A stretch of 64,000 nucleotides of DNA, taken from the NCBI GenBank assembly GCA_028708845.1, contig JAQVXZ010000003.1, positions 84,151 through 148,150 of the forward strand, given 5' to 3'. Both the position numbers and the translations under genes were made by a program. The notes below the pieces were generated by a model. The model saw nothing but the letters and a program-made list of their open reading frames with translations. It was not told where the DNA came from and ran no database searches. Positions within the stretch are counted from its first letter, which is position 1, and each line of letters begins with the position of its first letter. Positions 55,332-64,000 of this stretch are shown one piece after another. Origin of the DNA: Bacteroidales bacterium. Its GTDB lineage: Bacteria > Bacteroidota > Bacteroidia > Bacteroidales > P3.

Positions 55332-55419
55332 TCATGCCATGATATGCTCAGTTTCATGCCATGAATTGATAAGTATCATGGCATGATACTGCCAACATCA
55401 TGCCATGATTCTGAGATTG
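55332..55419. repeat. Array D: four palindromic cores at exactly 22 bp
   Basis: TCATGCCATGA, a palindrome around its central C, starts at 55332, 55354, 55376 (TCATGGCATGA) and 55398. The period is exactly 22, and the 11-base spacers differ from one another. It is in the gap after gyrB. Confidence 0.9.
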
Positions 55420-55619
55420 AAACGCAGATTCATTAGTTTGTTTCTTAGTATTGGGAGTCTCTTTCTACGATATATGTGTATTATTTATGATGAAAATAAG
55501 TTGCTTTTTGAGAATTTATATAGGAGTTTTCATTCTCAATCTATTATAGGATTAATCTTTCATTCTTTAATTATATAAAAAACCTTGATATTTTTTTTTG
55601 CTTATTAAGATAAAATACT
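55420..55619. other. Non-coding stretch, nothing recognised
   Basis: AT-rich spacer between array D and the promoter of the next gene; no ORF or hairpin of note. Confidence 0.45.
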
Positions 55620-55628
55620 TACATTTGC
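55620..55628 (+). promoter_or_regulatory. Promoter of the CDP-alcohol phosphatidyltransferase gene
   Basis: TACATTTGC with a leader of about 80 bases. Confidence 0.6.
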
Positions 55629-55711
55629 AGTATCTAAAAGACACATTTATCTTATTGCAAGATTAAGAATTGATGCTAATTAGTATTATTAATAAATAAA
55701 ACAATTATACT

Positions 55712-56413
55712 ATGAAAGGAAATCATATACATTTAGATGAGGCGTTAAAGATTATTTCTAAAGATAGGGATAGGACTAATATTATGCGTAAGTATGAACA
55801 AAGGGCTATTGCGTATTTAGTCCAGTATGTTCCTCCTTATATTTCTTCAAATATGCTTACTGGTATTGGACTTGTGGGTAATTTAATCTTAGGATTGAGT
55901 TTTATTTTAGGTGCATATTTTAGCCCATACTTCCTTTTAATTGGCATTTTTGGTTCAATTCTTAATTGGTATGGAGATTCACTTGATGGCAGATTAGCTT
56001 TCTATAGGAAGAAACCTAGAAAATGGTATGGCTTTTGTCTAGATATTACAATTGATTTGATTGGAATTACTGCAATTGGCGTTGGTTTTATTGTGTATCT
56101 TGGTAAAGAGTGGGGGTTAATTGGATATAGCTTTATTGTAATGTATGCAATGGCAATGATTATTACACTATTAAGATACAAGGTTACTGATAAATATTCT
56201 ATTGATTCAGGTCTGCTTGGGCCAACAGAAGTTAGAATTGTTATATGCTTGGCTTTGATTCTAGAAGTTATATTTAATGGCACCTTCCTTTACTTTGCAA
56301 TTATATCTACATCAGTTCTTTTGTTTTCCAATATTAAAGATGTGTTTAGTTTGCTTAAATTAGCTGATAGTAGAGATAATCAAGAGCATGAAGAAGCTAA
56401 TAAAAGGATTTAA
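55712..56413 (+). CDS. CDP-alcohol phosphatidyltransferase family protein
   Basis: The 233-residue inner-membrane protein has about five or six membrane segments and the CDP-alcohol motif DSLDGRLAF...GFCLDITID near residues 90-120. This fits D-x2-D-G-x2-A-R-x8/9-G-x3-D-x3-D except that the Arg after Ala is Phe. All four Asp are present. It should join a CDP-linked lipid with an alcohol; the alcohol is unknown. It overlaps the GtrA gene by 26 bases, so the two are translationally linked and may act in one lipid-linked sugar or glycolipid path. Confidence 0.88.
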   Translation: MKGNHIHLDEALKIISKDRDRTNIMRKYEQRAIAYLVQYVPPYISSNMLTGIGLVGNLILGLSFILGAYFSPYFLLIGIFGSILNWYGDSLDGRLAFYRKKPRKWYGFCLDITIDLIGITAIGVGFIVYLGKEWGLIGYSFIVMYAMAMIITLLRYKVTDKYSIDSGLLGPTEVRIVICLALILEVIFNGTFLYFAIISTSVLLFSNIKDVFSLLKLADSRDNQEHEEANKRI

Positions 56414-56816
56414 AAAGAAAGTATTAACCTTTATCAAAGCACAGTTTTCGGCATTAATTGGAGGAGGTGTGGATTATCTAATAATGATTTTCTTTACCGA
56501 AGTTTTCAATATCCACTACACTATTAGTATTGCAATAGGTGGTGTTATTGGGGCTGTTGTAAACTTCTCCATAAATAAGTATTGGACATTTCATTCAAAA
56601 GACCAAACCTATCAAAACAAGACCCTGAAACAATTAGTTAAATTCTCAATTATGGTTCTTAATAGCATTATACTAAAAGCATCAGGTACATATTTCCTAA
56701 CCACAGTCTTAAAGGTCGACTATAAGATAACTCGTCTAATTGTTGATTTAATAGTATCTATCTTCGTAAACTATAACCTCCAAAAACTTTGGGTGTTTAA
56801 GAAAGTATCTAAGTAG
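56388..56816 (+). CDS. GtrA-family membrane protein
   Basis: The 142-residue protein has four membrane segments of the GtrA family: FIKAQFSALIGGGVDYLIMIFFTEVF, GGVIGAVVNFSINKYWTF and VNYNLQKLWVFKK at the end. GtrA proteins are thought to flip or bind lipid-linked sugars. The ATG lies 26 bases inside the preceding gene. A flippase gene converges from the other strand. Confidence 0.92.
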   Translation: MKKLIKGFKKKVLTFIKAQFSALIGGGVDYLIMIFFTEVFNIHYTISIAIGGVIGAVVNFSINKYWTFHSKDQTYQNKTLKQLVKFSIMVLNSIILKASGTYFLTTVLKVDYKITRLIVDLIVSIFVNYNLQKLWVFKKVSK

Positions 56817-56820
56817 AATT

Positions 56821-58245
56821 TTATCTTTTAATAAGATTTATTAGTGTTTTAAGCTCTGGAATCTTGCTTAGGTGGGAGAGGATAAGGTAGGTGATTAAGC
56901 CTATTATTGTTCCAATTAGGAGTTTTGGAATATTGGATAGAGGGATGAGGTTGGTTGAATAAACAAATCCACCCATTATTATGGAGACAAAGAATATCTT
57001 TACAATGTCTCTTAGTTGGTCTTTGATCTTGAAGTCTATTAGTTTTGAGGTATAATATATGTTGATTGCTAGATTGATTAATCCATAAACAATTAGACTT
57101 GAGCAAACGTAGTATATGCCAAATGGTAAACTGATAAATAATAATGATATCCCTATTAATTTCTTAATTATTTCTAATCTAAAAAACAAATCACTCCTTC
57201 CTTTTACTTGCATTAGGTTTTGACTGATTGCATTTAGTGGGTAAAGCATATAATAGAATGATATTATTTGTAGTATTGGCACTATTGCTCTCCATTTCTC
57301 TGTAAGGATAAGTATTATGAAAGGTTCTGACATTGCAGCCAAGCCAACCATTAATGGGAAAACAATAAAGGCTGCTAGTTTAATATATTGTCTGTATATT
57401 TGTTTTAGCTTTTGGTTATCGTCTTGAATTTCCGACATTATTGGGTAGGTTACTCTCCACAGTATGGCTGTGATGTTGGAGGAAGGGAATTGTGCAAACT
57501 GGTCTGCTCTTGAGTAGTAGCCTAATGTTGTTGCGGAATATTGTTTTCCAATAACTAAGGTATAGAGGTTAACGTATATTGTTTGGAGTAGGTTAGCTGC
57601 AAGTATTTTTGAACCAAAATTAAATAATCTTTTGAATGAGGCTTTAGAAAACTCTCTCATTGGTTTCCATTTAACGAAATACCAAAACAGAGCGGTCTGT
57701 ATTATGTTTATGGTTGTGAACTGTGCAACCAGCGACCATGCTCCATAACCCTTATATGCCATAACTATTCCTATCATTCCACCAATCACAACCCCAATAA
57801 GAGATGCCTTTGCCTGTGTTTTGAAATCAATTCTTATGGTTAAGATAGTCTTTTGTATTACTTGGAACGAAAGGATGATTAAATTGACTGACATTACCTC
57901 TATGATAGGCCTTAGGGCTGGCATATTGTAGAACTTAGCAATTAGTCCAGAGCAAAGGAAGAAGAGGATAGATAATAGAATTCCTACACTTATATTAAAA
58001 TAGAATACTGTTGAGTAGTCGGTGTTGGTTCTGTCTTTCTTTTGTATTAGGGCGTTTCCAAATCCTCCATCGGTGAAGGTTTGGGCTAGCGCCATAAAGA
58101 TTGCTAGCATGCTTATCATTCCATAATCGGACGGAAACAAAAGCCGTGCTATAATAATTTGCACAACGAATTGAATTATTTGCACCGAAAATCTTTCAAC
58201 TGCACTCCAAGCAAGTCCTGTTATTGTTTTTTGTTTTATGTCCAT
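56821..58245 (-). CDS. Polysaccharide flippase, MOP superfamily (Wzx/PST type)
   Basis: From the ATG at 58245 the 474-residue protein has about twelve membrane segments. It begins DIKQKTITGLAWSAVERFSVQIIQFVVQIIIARLLFPSDYGMISM, the classic PST/Wzx N-terminus, and has GFGNALIQKKD and YYSRADQFAQFPSSNITAIL. It should move lipid-linked oligosaccharide across the inner membrane. A TTG nine bases upstream is in frame but lies inside the promoter -7 box. The gene is alone rather than in a glycan cluster. It converges on GtrA. Confidence 0.92.
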   Translation of the reverse strand: MDIKQKTITGLAWSAVERFSVQIIQFVVQIIIARLLFPSDYGMISMLAIFMALAQTFTDGGFGNALIQKKDRTNTDYSTVFYFNISVGILLSILFFLCSGLIAKFYNMPALRPIIEVMSVNLIILSFQVIQKTILTIRIDFKTQAKASLIGVVIGGMIGIVMAYKGYGAWSLVAQFTTINIIQTALFWYFVKWKPMREFSKASFKRLFNFGSKILAANLLQTIYVNLYTLVIGKQYSATTLGYYSRADQFAQFPSSNITAILWRVTYPIMSEIQDDNQKLKQIYRQYIKLAAFIVFPLMVGLAAMSEPFIILILTEKWRAIVPILQIISFYYMLYPLNAISQNLMQVKGRSDLFFRLEIIKKLIGISLLFISLPFGIYYVCSSLIVYGLINLAINIYYTSKLIDFKIKDQLRDIVKIFFVSIIMGGFVYSTNLIPLSNIPKLLIGTIIGLITYLILSHLSKIPELKTLINLIKR

Positions 58246-58250
58246 CAATT

Positions 58251-58259
58251 GCAAAATTA
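58251..58259 (-). promoter_or_regulatory. Promoter of the flippase gene, very close to its start codon
   Basis: Minus-strand TAATTTTGC ends 5 bases before the ATG, which would leave almost no leader. Confidence 0.45.
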
Positions 58260-58260
58260 A

Positions 58261-59949
<1,689 letters not shown>

Positions 59950-59962
59950 AACAATAATAACT

Positions 59963-61198
59963 ATGAGTATTGAAATCATAGCCCTAATTATTTTTATTCT
60001 AACCTATCTTGGAATAATATTTACACGCCTACCCAATGTAAATATTGACCGTCCCTCAGCAGCATTCACAGGAGCCGTTGCAATGGTTCTTTTTGGAGTT
60101 ATATCCTTTGAAGATGCTATAAGTGCAATTGACTTCAACACCATAGCCCTTTTATTAGGGATGATGATAATTGTTTCAACCCTTAAGATAGAAGGTTTCT
60201 TCTCACTCTTGGCATCGAAAACAATACATTTTGCCCATACCAGAACGAGGCTCTTAATAATAATAGTTTTTATAACAGGAATAGCCTCTGCCTTTTTGGT
60301 AAATGATGCCGTAGTCTTGCTTTTCACTCCTGTTATTATATCAATATGTAAGAAATCTAAACTAAACCCTGTTCCTTTCTTAATAGCAGAGATATTCTCT
60401 TCCAATACAGGTTCAGTGATGACCATAACAGGAAATCCTCAGAATATGCTAATTGGGATAAGTTCAGGCATATCGTATATAGACTTTATGATAAAGCTTC
60501 TTCCTATTTCTATTATTGGAATGGTATTAATAATTCTAATAGTTAAACTCTTTTATAGGAAAACCTTTTCAGACAAGTCTCCACTAATATTTGAATCTCA
60601 GTTTACATATTCCTTCAACCAAATGAAGCGATCTCTTATTATTTTTGCATTGGTAGTTCTTGCATTCTTTTTAGCTAAAACATTGGATATATCAATACCA
60701 ATGGTTGCACTTGTTGGCGGGGCGCTAATACTCCTAATAGGCAAAATACAACCTTCGAAAGTAATTAAAGATGTTGATTGGGTCTTATTACTATTTTTTG
60801 CATCCTTATTTATTGTTGTAGGCTCTGTTCAACAAATAGGATTACTAGATAGGTTTTTGGAGATTAATCTAACAGAAAGCTCAGAGGGAATATTATCTAT
60901 TCATGGTTTAAGCTTATTTATGACGCAAATAGTAAGCAATGTTCCGTATATCATTTTGATGGAACCAATAATGCAAGTAGCCAATAATCATAATCTATGG
61001 CTTTGTTTGGCATCAGCTTCAACGCTTGCTGGTAATGCAACAATACTTGGAGCAATGGCAAACCTAATAGTTATTGAGGGTGCAGAGAAAGAAAACATAA
61101 AGATAAGCTTTTGGGGATTCTTTAAAATAGGAATGGTAGTAACCCTTGCAACTTATGTAATCTCAATCTTAATTTTCTTTATCTATTATTTTCTTTAG
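59963..61198 (+). CDS. ArsB/NhaD-type permease (SLC13/IT superfamily)
   Basis: The 411-residue membrane protein has about eleven membrane segments and motifs of the ion transporter superfamily: ITGIASAFLVNDAVVLLFTPVI, SNTGSVMTITGNPQNMLIG and ASTLAGNATILGAMANLIVIEGA near the end. Members carry arsenite, sodium, dicarboxylates or sulfate. The substrate cannot be decided from the sequence. It is coupled to pyrG by a 13-base gap and ends at a strong terminator. Confidence 0.88.
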   Translation: MSIEIIALIIFILTYLGIIFTRLPNVNIDRPSAAFTGAVAMVLFGVISFEDAISAIDFNTIALLLGMMIIVSTLKIEGFFSLLASKTIHFAHTRTRLLIIIVFITGIASAFLVNDAVVLLFTPVIISICKKSKLNPVPFLIAEIFSSNTGSVMTITGNPQNMLIGISSGISYIDFMIKLLPISIIGMVLIILIVKLFYRKTFSDKSPLIFESQFTYSFNQMKRSLIIFALVVLAFFLAKTLDISIPMVALVGGALILLIGKIQPSKVIKDVDWVLLLFFASLFIVVGSVQQIGLLDRFLEINLTESSEGILSIHGLSLFMTQIVSNVPYIILMEPIMQVANNHNLWLCLASASTLAGNATILGAMANLIVIEGAEKENIKISFWGFFKIGMVVTLATYVISILIFFIYYFL

Positions 61199-61220
61199 AA
61201 GTTTATCACTTATTAGCCAA

Positions 61221-61262
61221 TAAAAAAAGGAGTTGATAATTAAATCAACTCCTTTTCTTTTT
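61221..61262. terminator. Terminator between the permease and the T9SS gene
   Basis: AAAAGGAGTTGAT (61225-61237) and ATCAACTCCTTTT (61244-61256), 13 bp with a 6-base loop and flanking A/T runs; probably serves both convergent genes. Confidence 0.9.
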
Positions 61263-61291
61263 ATCTATTAAAGATATCTTTTAATCAGAAA

Positions 61292-62644
61292 TTATCTTAC
61301 GATAAGTTTATGAGTAGAAGTTTTTCCGTCTTTAATAATTTGTATCATATACATACCTGATTCAAGGTTGCTTGTTGATATTGTTTCGCTATTAGATTTA
61401 GAAACCTTAGAAATTAAAGTTCTTCCTAACATATCAACAACTCTAACCTCTGCACCATTAGCATCAGCAACTGTTACAAAATCACTAGCAGGGTTTGGAT
61501 AAACACCGAAAGAAGAAGTAGCAACATCATTTAATCCAGCAGTAGCAGTTGCTTGTCCGAATATTTTGATATTATCAACACATGCAAAGAAAGCATCTGT
61601 TGAATTTAAAACAAAAGCAATGTAAATGCTTTGGTTGCTATATGAGCTTAAATCAAATGTATGAGTATTATATGTTGCAGGAACAGCAGTACTTGACCAT
61701 AGTTCAGTTGTGAAAGCATTTTTTCCAGCTGTTGTTGTTGATAACTTAACAGACATTGATTCTAGATAGTCAGGGTCTTGTGATTTAACATCAAATGATA
61801 GAGAATTACCTGTTGTTAAATTAATTTTAGCAGTTACCATCCATCTGTCTGCAGGAACTGGATTAGTGAAATAAGAAGTTGCAGCAGCAAAAAGTGCAGT
61901 AGGATTATCTGATAATGCTATAACATTCCATCCGTCAGTGAATAAGCTTGCATTTGCAGCAGGTGTATTATTATCATTATAAATAGTAAAATGAGCTGGC
62001 ATTTCTCCATCTTGAAAATCCCAATTTATTGTTGGAATAGGTGCGTTAGGGTCAATTACTTCTAAAGTAGTAACATCTCCTGTTCCAACAAGAGCAACAG
62101 TGAATTTGTATTCAACACCTTCAGCAAAAACTTGATCATCACCTCTTCCTTGTCCAGCAATCCACATTCTGTCATCAGCAGTTGGATTAGTTATAACCCA
62201 GTCGTAAGTTCCAACAGGAACATCAATTGCAATTGTGTTATTCATAACAATGTTTGTTGTTGTTAAAGATCCATCTGCATTAGTTGGAATTTTGTATTCA
62301 AATACAGAGTATATTGCAGCAGGAACATCACCACTTACAGTTAATGGACCAGTAGCAGGAATTTCATTTCCAAAAGCTGTTGCATCTGCATCTAATAATA
62401 GTTGGTAACCAGAACCATCTCCCCAAACATCACCAGCAGTTAAAGAAACACGTGCGTGTCCTGCAGGAATTGGGGTCTTTGCATTATTAATTACAGTGAA
62501 AGTTGTTGGCTTGTGATTAGCGTTAACAACTTGTTTAAGTCCTGATTCTTTAGAACCATTTCTTGTTTGTAGTACATCAGTATTTTGAGCGTTAGCAACG
62601 CCTAAACCTAATACTAATGACAGAAAAAGTAAACCTTTTTTCAT
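61292..62644 (-). CDS. T9SS-secreted protein with DUF2436-like and choice-of-anchor domains
   Basis: The 450-residue product has a signal peptide (residues 1-19, ending VANAQ). Residues about 55-195 (ARVSLTAGDVWGDGSGYQLLLD, YDWVITNPTADDRMWIAGQG) resemble DUF2436, found in gingipain and hemagglutinin precursors. Residues about 205-365 (INWDFQDGEMPAHFTIYND, GWNVIALSD, WMVTAKINL) match the cleaved-adhesin/choice-of-anchor J fold. Residues about 378-450 are a type A T9SS sorting domain (VYPNPASDFVTVADANG ... LESGMYMIQIIKDGKTSTHKLIVR). It is a surface adhesin-like protein with no protease domain. Codon use suggests high expression. Confidence 0.88.
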   Translation of the reverse strand: MKKGLLFLSLVLGLGVANAQNTDVLQTRNGSKESGLKQVVNANHKPTTFTVINNAKTPIPAGHARVSLTAGDVWGDGSGYQLLLDADATAFGNEIPATGPLTVSGDVPAAIYSVFEYKIPTNADGSLTTTNIVMNNTIAIDVPVGTYDWVITNPTADDRMWIAGQGRGDDQVFAEGVEYKFTVALVGTGDVTTLEVIDPNAPIPTINWDFQDGEMPAHFTIYNDNNTPAANASLFTDGWNVIALSDNPTALFAAATSYFTNPVPADRWMVTAKINLTTGNSLSFDVKSQDPDYLESMSVKLSTTTAGKNAFTTELWSSTAVPATYNTHTFDLSSYSNQSIYIAFVLNSTDAFFACVDNIKIFGQATATAGLNDVATSSFGVYPNPASDFVTVADANGAEVRVVDMLGRTLISKVSKSNSETISTSNLESGMYMIQIIKDGKTSTHKLIVR

Positions 62645-62754
62645 TTTAATTTGTTTTTTGTGAGCTTATAGGTATTTGATTTAAACCTACTTACTCGATT
62701 ATTAATTTGTTTAACTTATATTGTTTTAATTGTTTATCTAGGTCAAACTATTGT

Positions 62755-62763
62755 GCAAATATA
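62755..62763 (-). promoter_or_regulatory. Promoter of the T9SS adhesin-like gene
   Basis: Minus-strand TATATTTGC with a leader of about 105 bases. Confidence 0.6.
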
Positions 62764-62911
62764 CTAATATTTTATTCAACGGGAGTGTTTTTAAAAAAAA
62801 AATGAAGAAAATCATTATTTAAACTTGTCTATAATAAGTTGTTTCTAATGTTTTTAATCATAAAACAACTAAATAAGTTATTAATTATCCTTTGAAACAA
62901 ATAAATAACCC
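62764..62911. other. Non-coding stretch between two divergent promoters
   Basis: AT-rich; a run of ten A (near 62793) is present, nothing else was recognised. Confidence 0.4.
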
Positions 62912-62920
62912 TATATTTGC
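62892..62920 (+). promoter_or_regulatory. Promoter of the T9SS gene at 62968
   Basis: TTG at 62892-62894 and TATATTTGC at 62912-62920, with Bacteroidota-type spacing. Confidence 0.65.
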
Positions 62921-62967
62921 AACTTCGAAATTTGAACAAACAAATAACAAATAAAAATTAAAACGAA

Positions 62968-63909
62968 ATGAAAAAAATTACTTTATTTATCCTTGCATTA
63001 GGATTAACAATGGGCGTTATGGCTCAAAAAGCTAATGTAAGTTCAACTACATTAACTTCCAATTTAGAAGTTAGACAAGCAGAAATGAAATTTGGTGTTA
63101 AAACAGATGCTGCAAAAACTCCTTCAATTTTCAAACCATCTGCATTTAATTCTTGTGCTTCTACAGAAAATCCTAAACTTTACACTTTTAATAATGATGG
63201 GGATACTCTTTATTTAACAGGTTCAAATGGTGCTTTCTTTGGATTTGCACAACATTATCCTGTTACTGCAACAGTAACTGGTGTTGCTGCTGTTCTTGTT
63301 AAGGCTTATAATGGAGATGATATTGCAACTAACGTTATGTTAACAAATTCTGATTTTACTCAAACATTAGCTACAACAACTTATCAACCAGCTGCAATTG
63401 ATGGAAGCGCTTTTGCTGTTTATCAATATAATTTTGCAACTCCAGTAGCTAATGCATCAAATTTTAATGTTGCAATAAGAATTCCAGAATATACTCAAAC
63501 TTCTTCTGATATTATTCTTGCAACTACATCAGTTGGCTGTACTTCTGGCTTAACAAGGTATATATATTTTCAAGATGCTTGGGTAGATATTACTACTATG
63601 TTTACTACATTTGATGCTGATTTTATGTTATTTCCAATTGTTGAAGGTAATGTAAATGGTTTAAACAATGTTGATGTTAATTCTTTAACTTATGTTTATC
63701 CAAATCCTGCTAAAGATCAAGTAATGTTAGCTTCTTCTTTCAATATGGATAAAGTAGAAATCTTTAACATAATGGGACAAAAAGTTTATGAAAACTCTGT
63801 AAACGGAATTTCTACAACAGTTAATGTTTCTAATTTTGCACAAGGAACTTATCTTGTAAAAATGTTCACTGAAGCTGGCTTAGCAACAAAGAAAATTGTT
63901 GTTAAATAA
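62968..63909 (+). CDS. T9SS-secreted protein of unknown function
   Basis: The 313-residue product has a signal peptide (residues 1-19, ending GVMAQ), an unrecognised beta-rich domain (about 45-225; KLYTFNNDGDTLYLTGSNGAFFGFAQHY, FNVAIRIPEYTQ) and a type A T9SS sorting domain (VYPNPAKDQVMLASS ... FAQGTYLVKMFTEAGLATKKIVVK). The N-terminal domain may resemble a jelly-roll sugar- or lipid-binding fold; that is a guess. It is divergent from the adhesin-like gene and is followed by a terminator. Confidence 0.85.
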   Translation: MKKITLFILALGLTMGVMAQKANVSSTTLTSNLEVRQAEMKFGVKTDAAKTPSIFKPSAFNSCASTENPKLYTFNNDGDTLYLTGSNGAFFGFAQHYPVTATVTGVAAVLVKAYNGDDIATNVMLTNSDFTQTLATTTYQPAAIDGSAFAVYQYNFATPVANASNFNVAIRIPEYTQTSSDIILATTSVGCTSGLTRYIYFQDAWVDITTMFTTFDADFMLFPIVEGNVNGLNNVDVNSLTYVYPNPAKDQVMLASSFNMDKVEIFNIMGQKVYENSVNGISTTVNVSNFAQGTYLVKMFTEAGLATKKIVVK

Positions 63910-63930
63910 TTTCAGTTAAAGAAAATATAG

Positions 63931-63967
63931 AAAAGTCGCTCTTGAACAAGGAGCGGCTTTTTTTATT
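63931..63967 (+). terminator. Terminator after the last T9SS gene
   Basis: AAAAGTCGCTC (63931-63941) pairs with GAGCGGCTTTT (63951-63961) with one G-T pair, then more T. Confidence 0.85.
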
Positions 63968-63978
63968 GTTTATTTTAC

Positions 63979-63987
63979 TATCTTTGC
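63979..63987 (+). promoter_or_regulatory. Promoter of a gene beyond the window
   Basis: TATCTTTGC; the gene itself lies outside. Confidence 0.5.
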
Positions 63988-64000
63988 ACTTTGTTTTACT

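Noticed and set aside
55332..55419. CRISPR array
   Set aside because: 11-base cores and 11-base spacers are too short, and there are no cas genes.

Overview
The window is chromosomal DNA of an AT-rich, probably anaerobic member of the Bacteroidota, most likely Bacteroidales. The evidence is Bacteroidota-type promoters (TAnnTTTG -7 boxes) in front of many genes, four predicted secreted proteins with type IX secretion (T9SS) C-terminal sorting domains, class III ribonucleotide reductase, an ISAon1-type insertion sequence, and lineage-typical families (DUF4831, BT_3928-like DoxX, DUF1015, IPExxxVDY). No rRNA or tRNA gene was seen.

Layout. 1-2.75 kb: a WG-repeat protein cut by the window edge and a DUF4831-like lipoprotein. 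2.75-3.4 kb: a gene-poor stretch with an orphan promoter/terminator unit, a REP-like hairpin element and a truncated folC. 3.45-9.06 kb: a cobalamin riboswitch followed by five co-oriented genes (T9SS surface protein, DUF6580 membrane protein, DUF2284 Cys-rich protein, nrdD, nrdG). 9.1-10.83 kb: an older IS remnant, a short periodic repeat array, and a frameshifted 1.33-kb ISAon1-type element with recognisable inverted repeats and a 7-bp target duplication. 10.9-24.5 kb: housekeeping genes (cdaA-folP on minus; then DUF1599, DoxX, ABC permease, tpiA, prmA, a 1496-residue unknown exported protein, plsY, an M3 peptidase). 24.5-25.4 kb: a repeat-rich intergenic region with a candidate small RNA. 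25.4-34.2 kb: GNAT, an unusual two-domain ThpR protein, pruA, an acetate-type transporter with a leader hairpin, a T9SS protein, prmC, ribD, a YigZ protein. 34.4-42.7 kb: dnaA, Na/Pi symporter, lpdA, rfbC, recQ, an FkbM methyltransferase. 42.7-46.8 kb: small genes (PAS, TfoX-N, GyrI-like, SIMPL, lipoprotein, DUF1015). 47.3-55.2 kb: clpC-mlaE-mlaF-pgpH, then gyrB. 55.7-64 kb: CDP-alcohol phosphatidyltransferase, GtrA, a polysaccharide flippase, pyrG, an ArsB/NhaD permease and two divergent T9SS proteins.

How parts work together. The riboswitch operon looks like a cobalamin-shortage response: surface protein and membrane transporter candidates for acquisition, plus a B12-independent anaerobic ribonucleotide reductase. 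Both ends of c-di-AMP metabolism are here: the cyclase CdaA and a PgpH-type HD phosphodiesterase, the latter in a tight cluster with Clp and Mla genes.

The least expected structure is intergenic. Six short tandem arrays with a 21-22 bp period (about two helical turns) lie at 9.3-9.45, 24.63-24.73, 24.74-24.82, 41.74-41.85, 46.96-47.05 and 55.33-55.42 kb. Some share a unit or the same terminal inverted repeats; others have unrelated palindromic cores but keep the period. Two orphan promoters of near-identical sequence (2.87 and 24.97 kb) each drive a short candidate transcript ending in a terminator hairpin.
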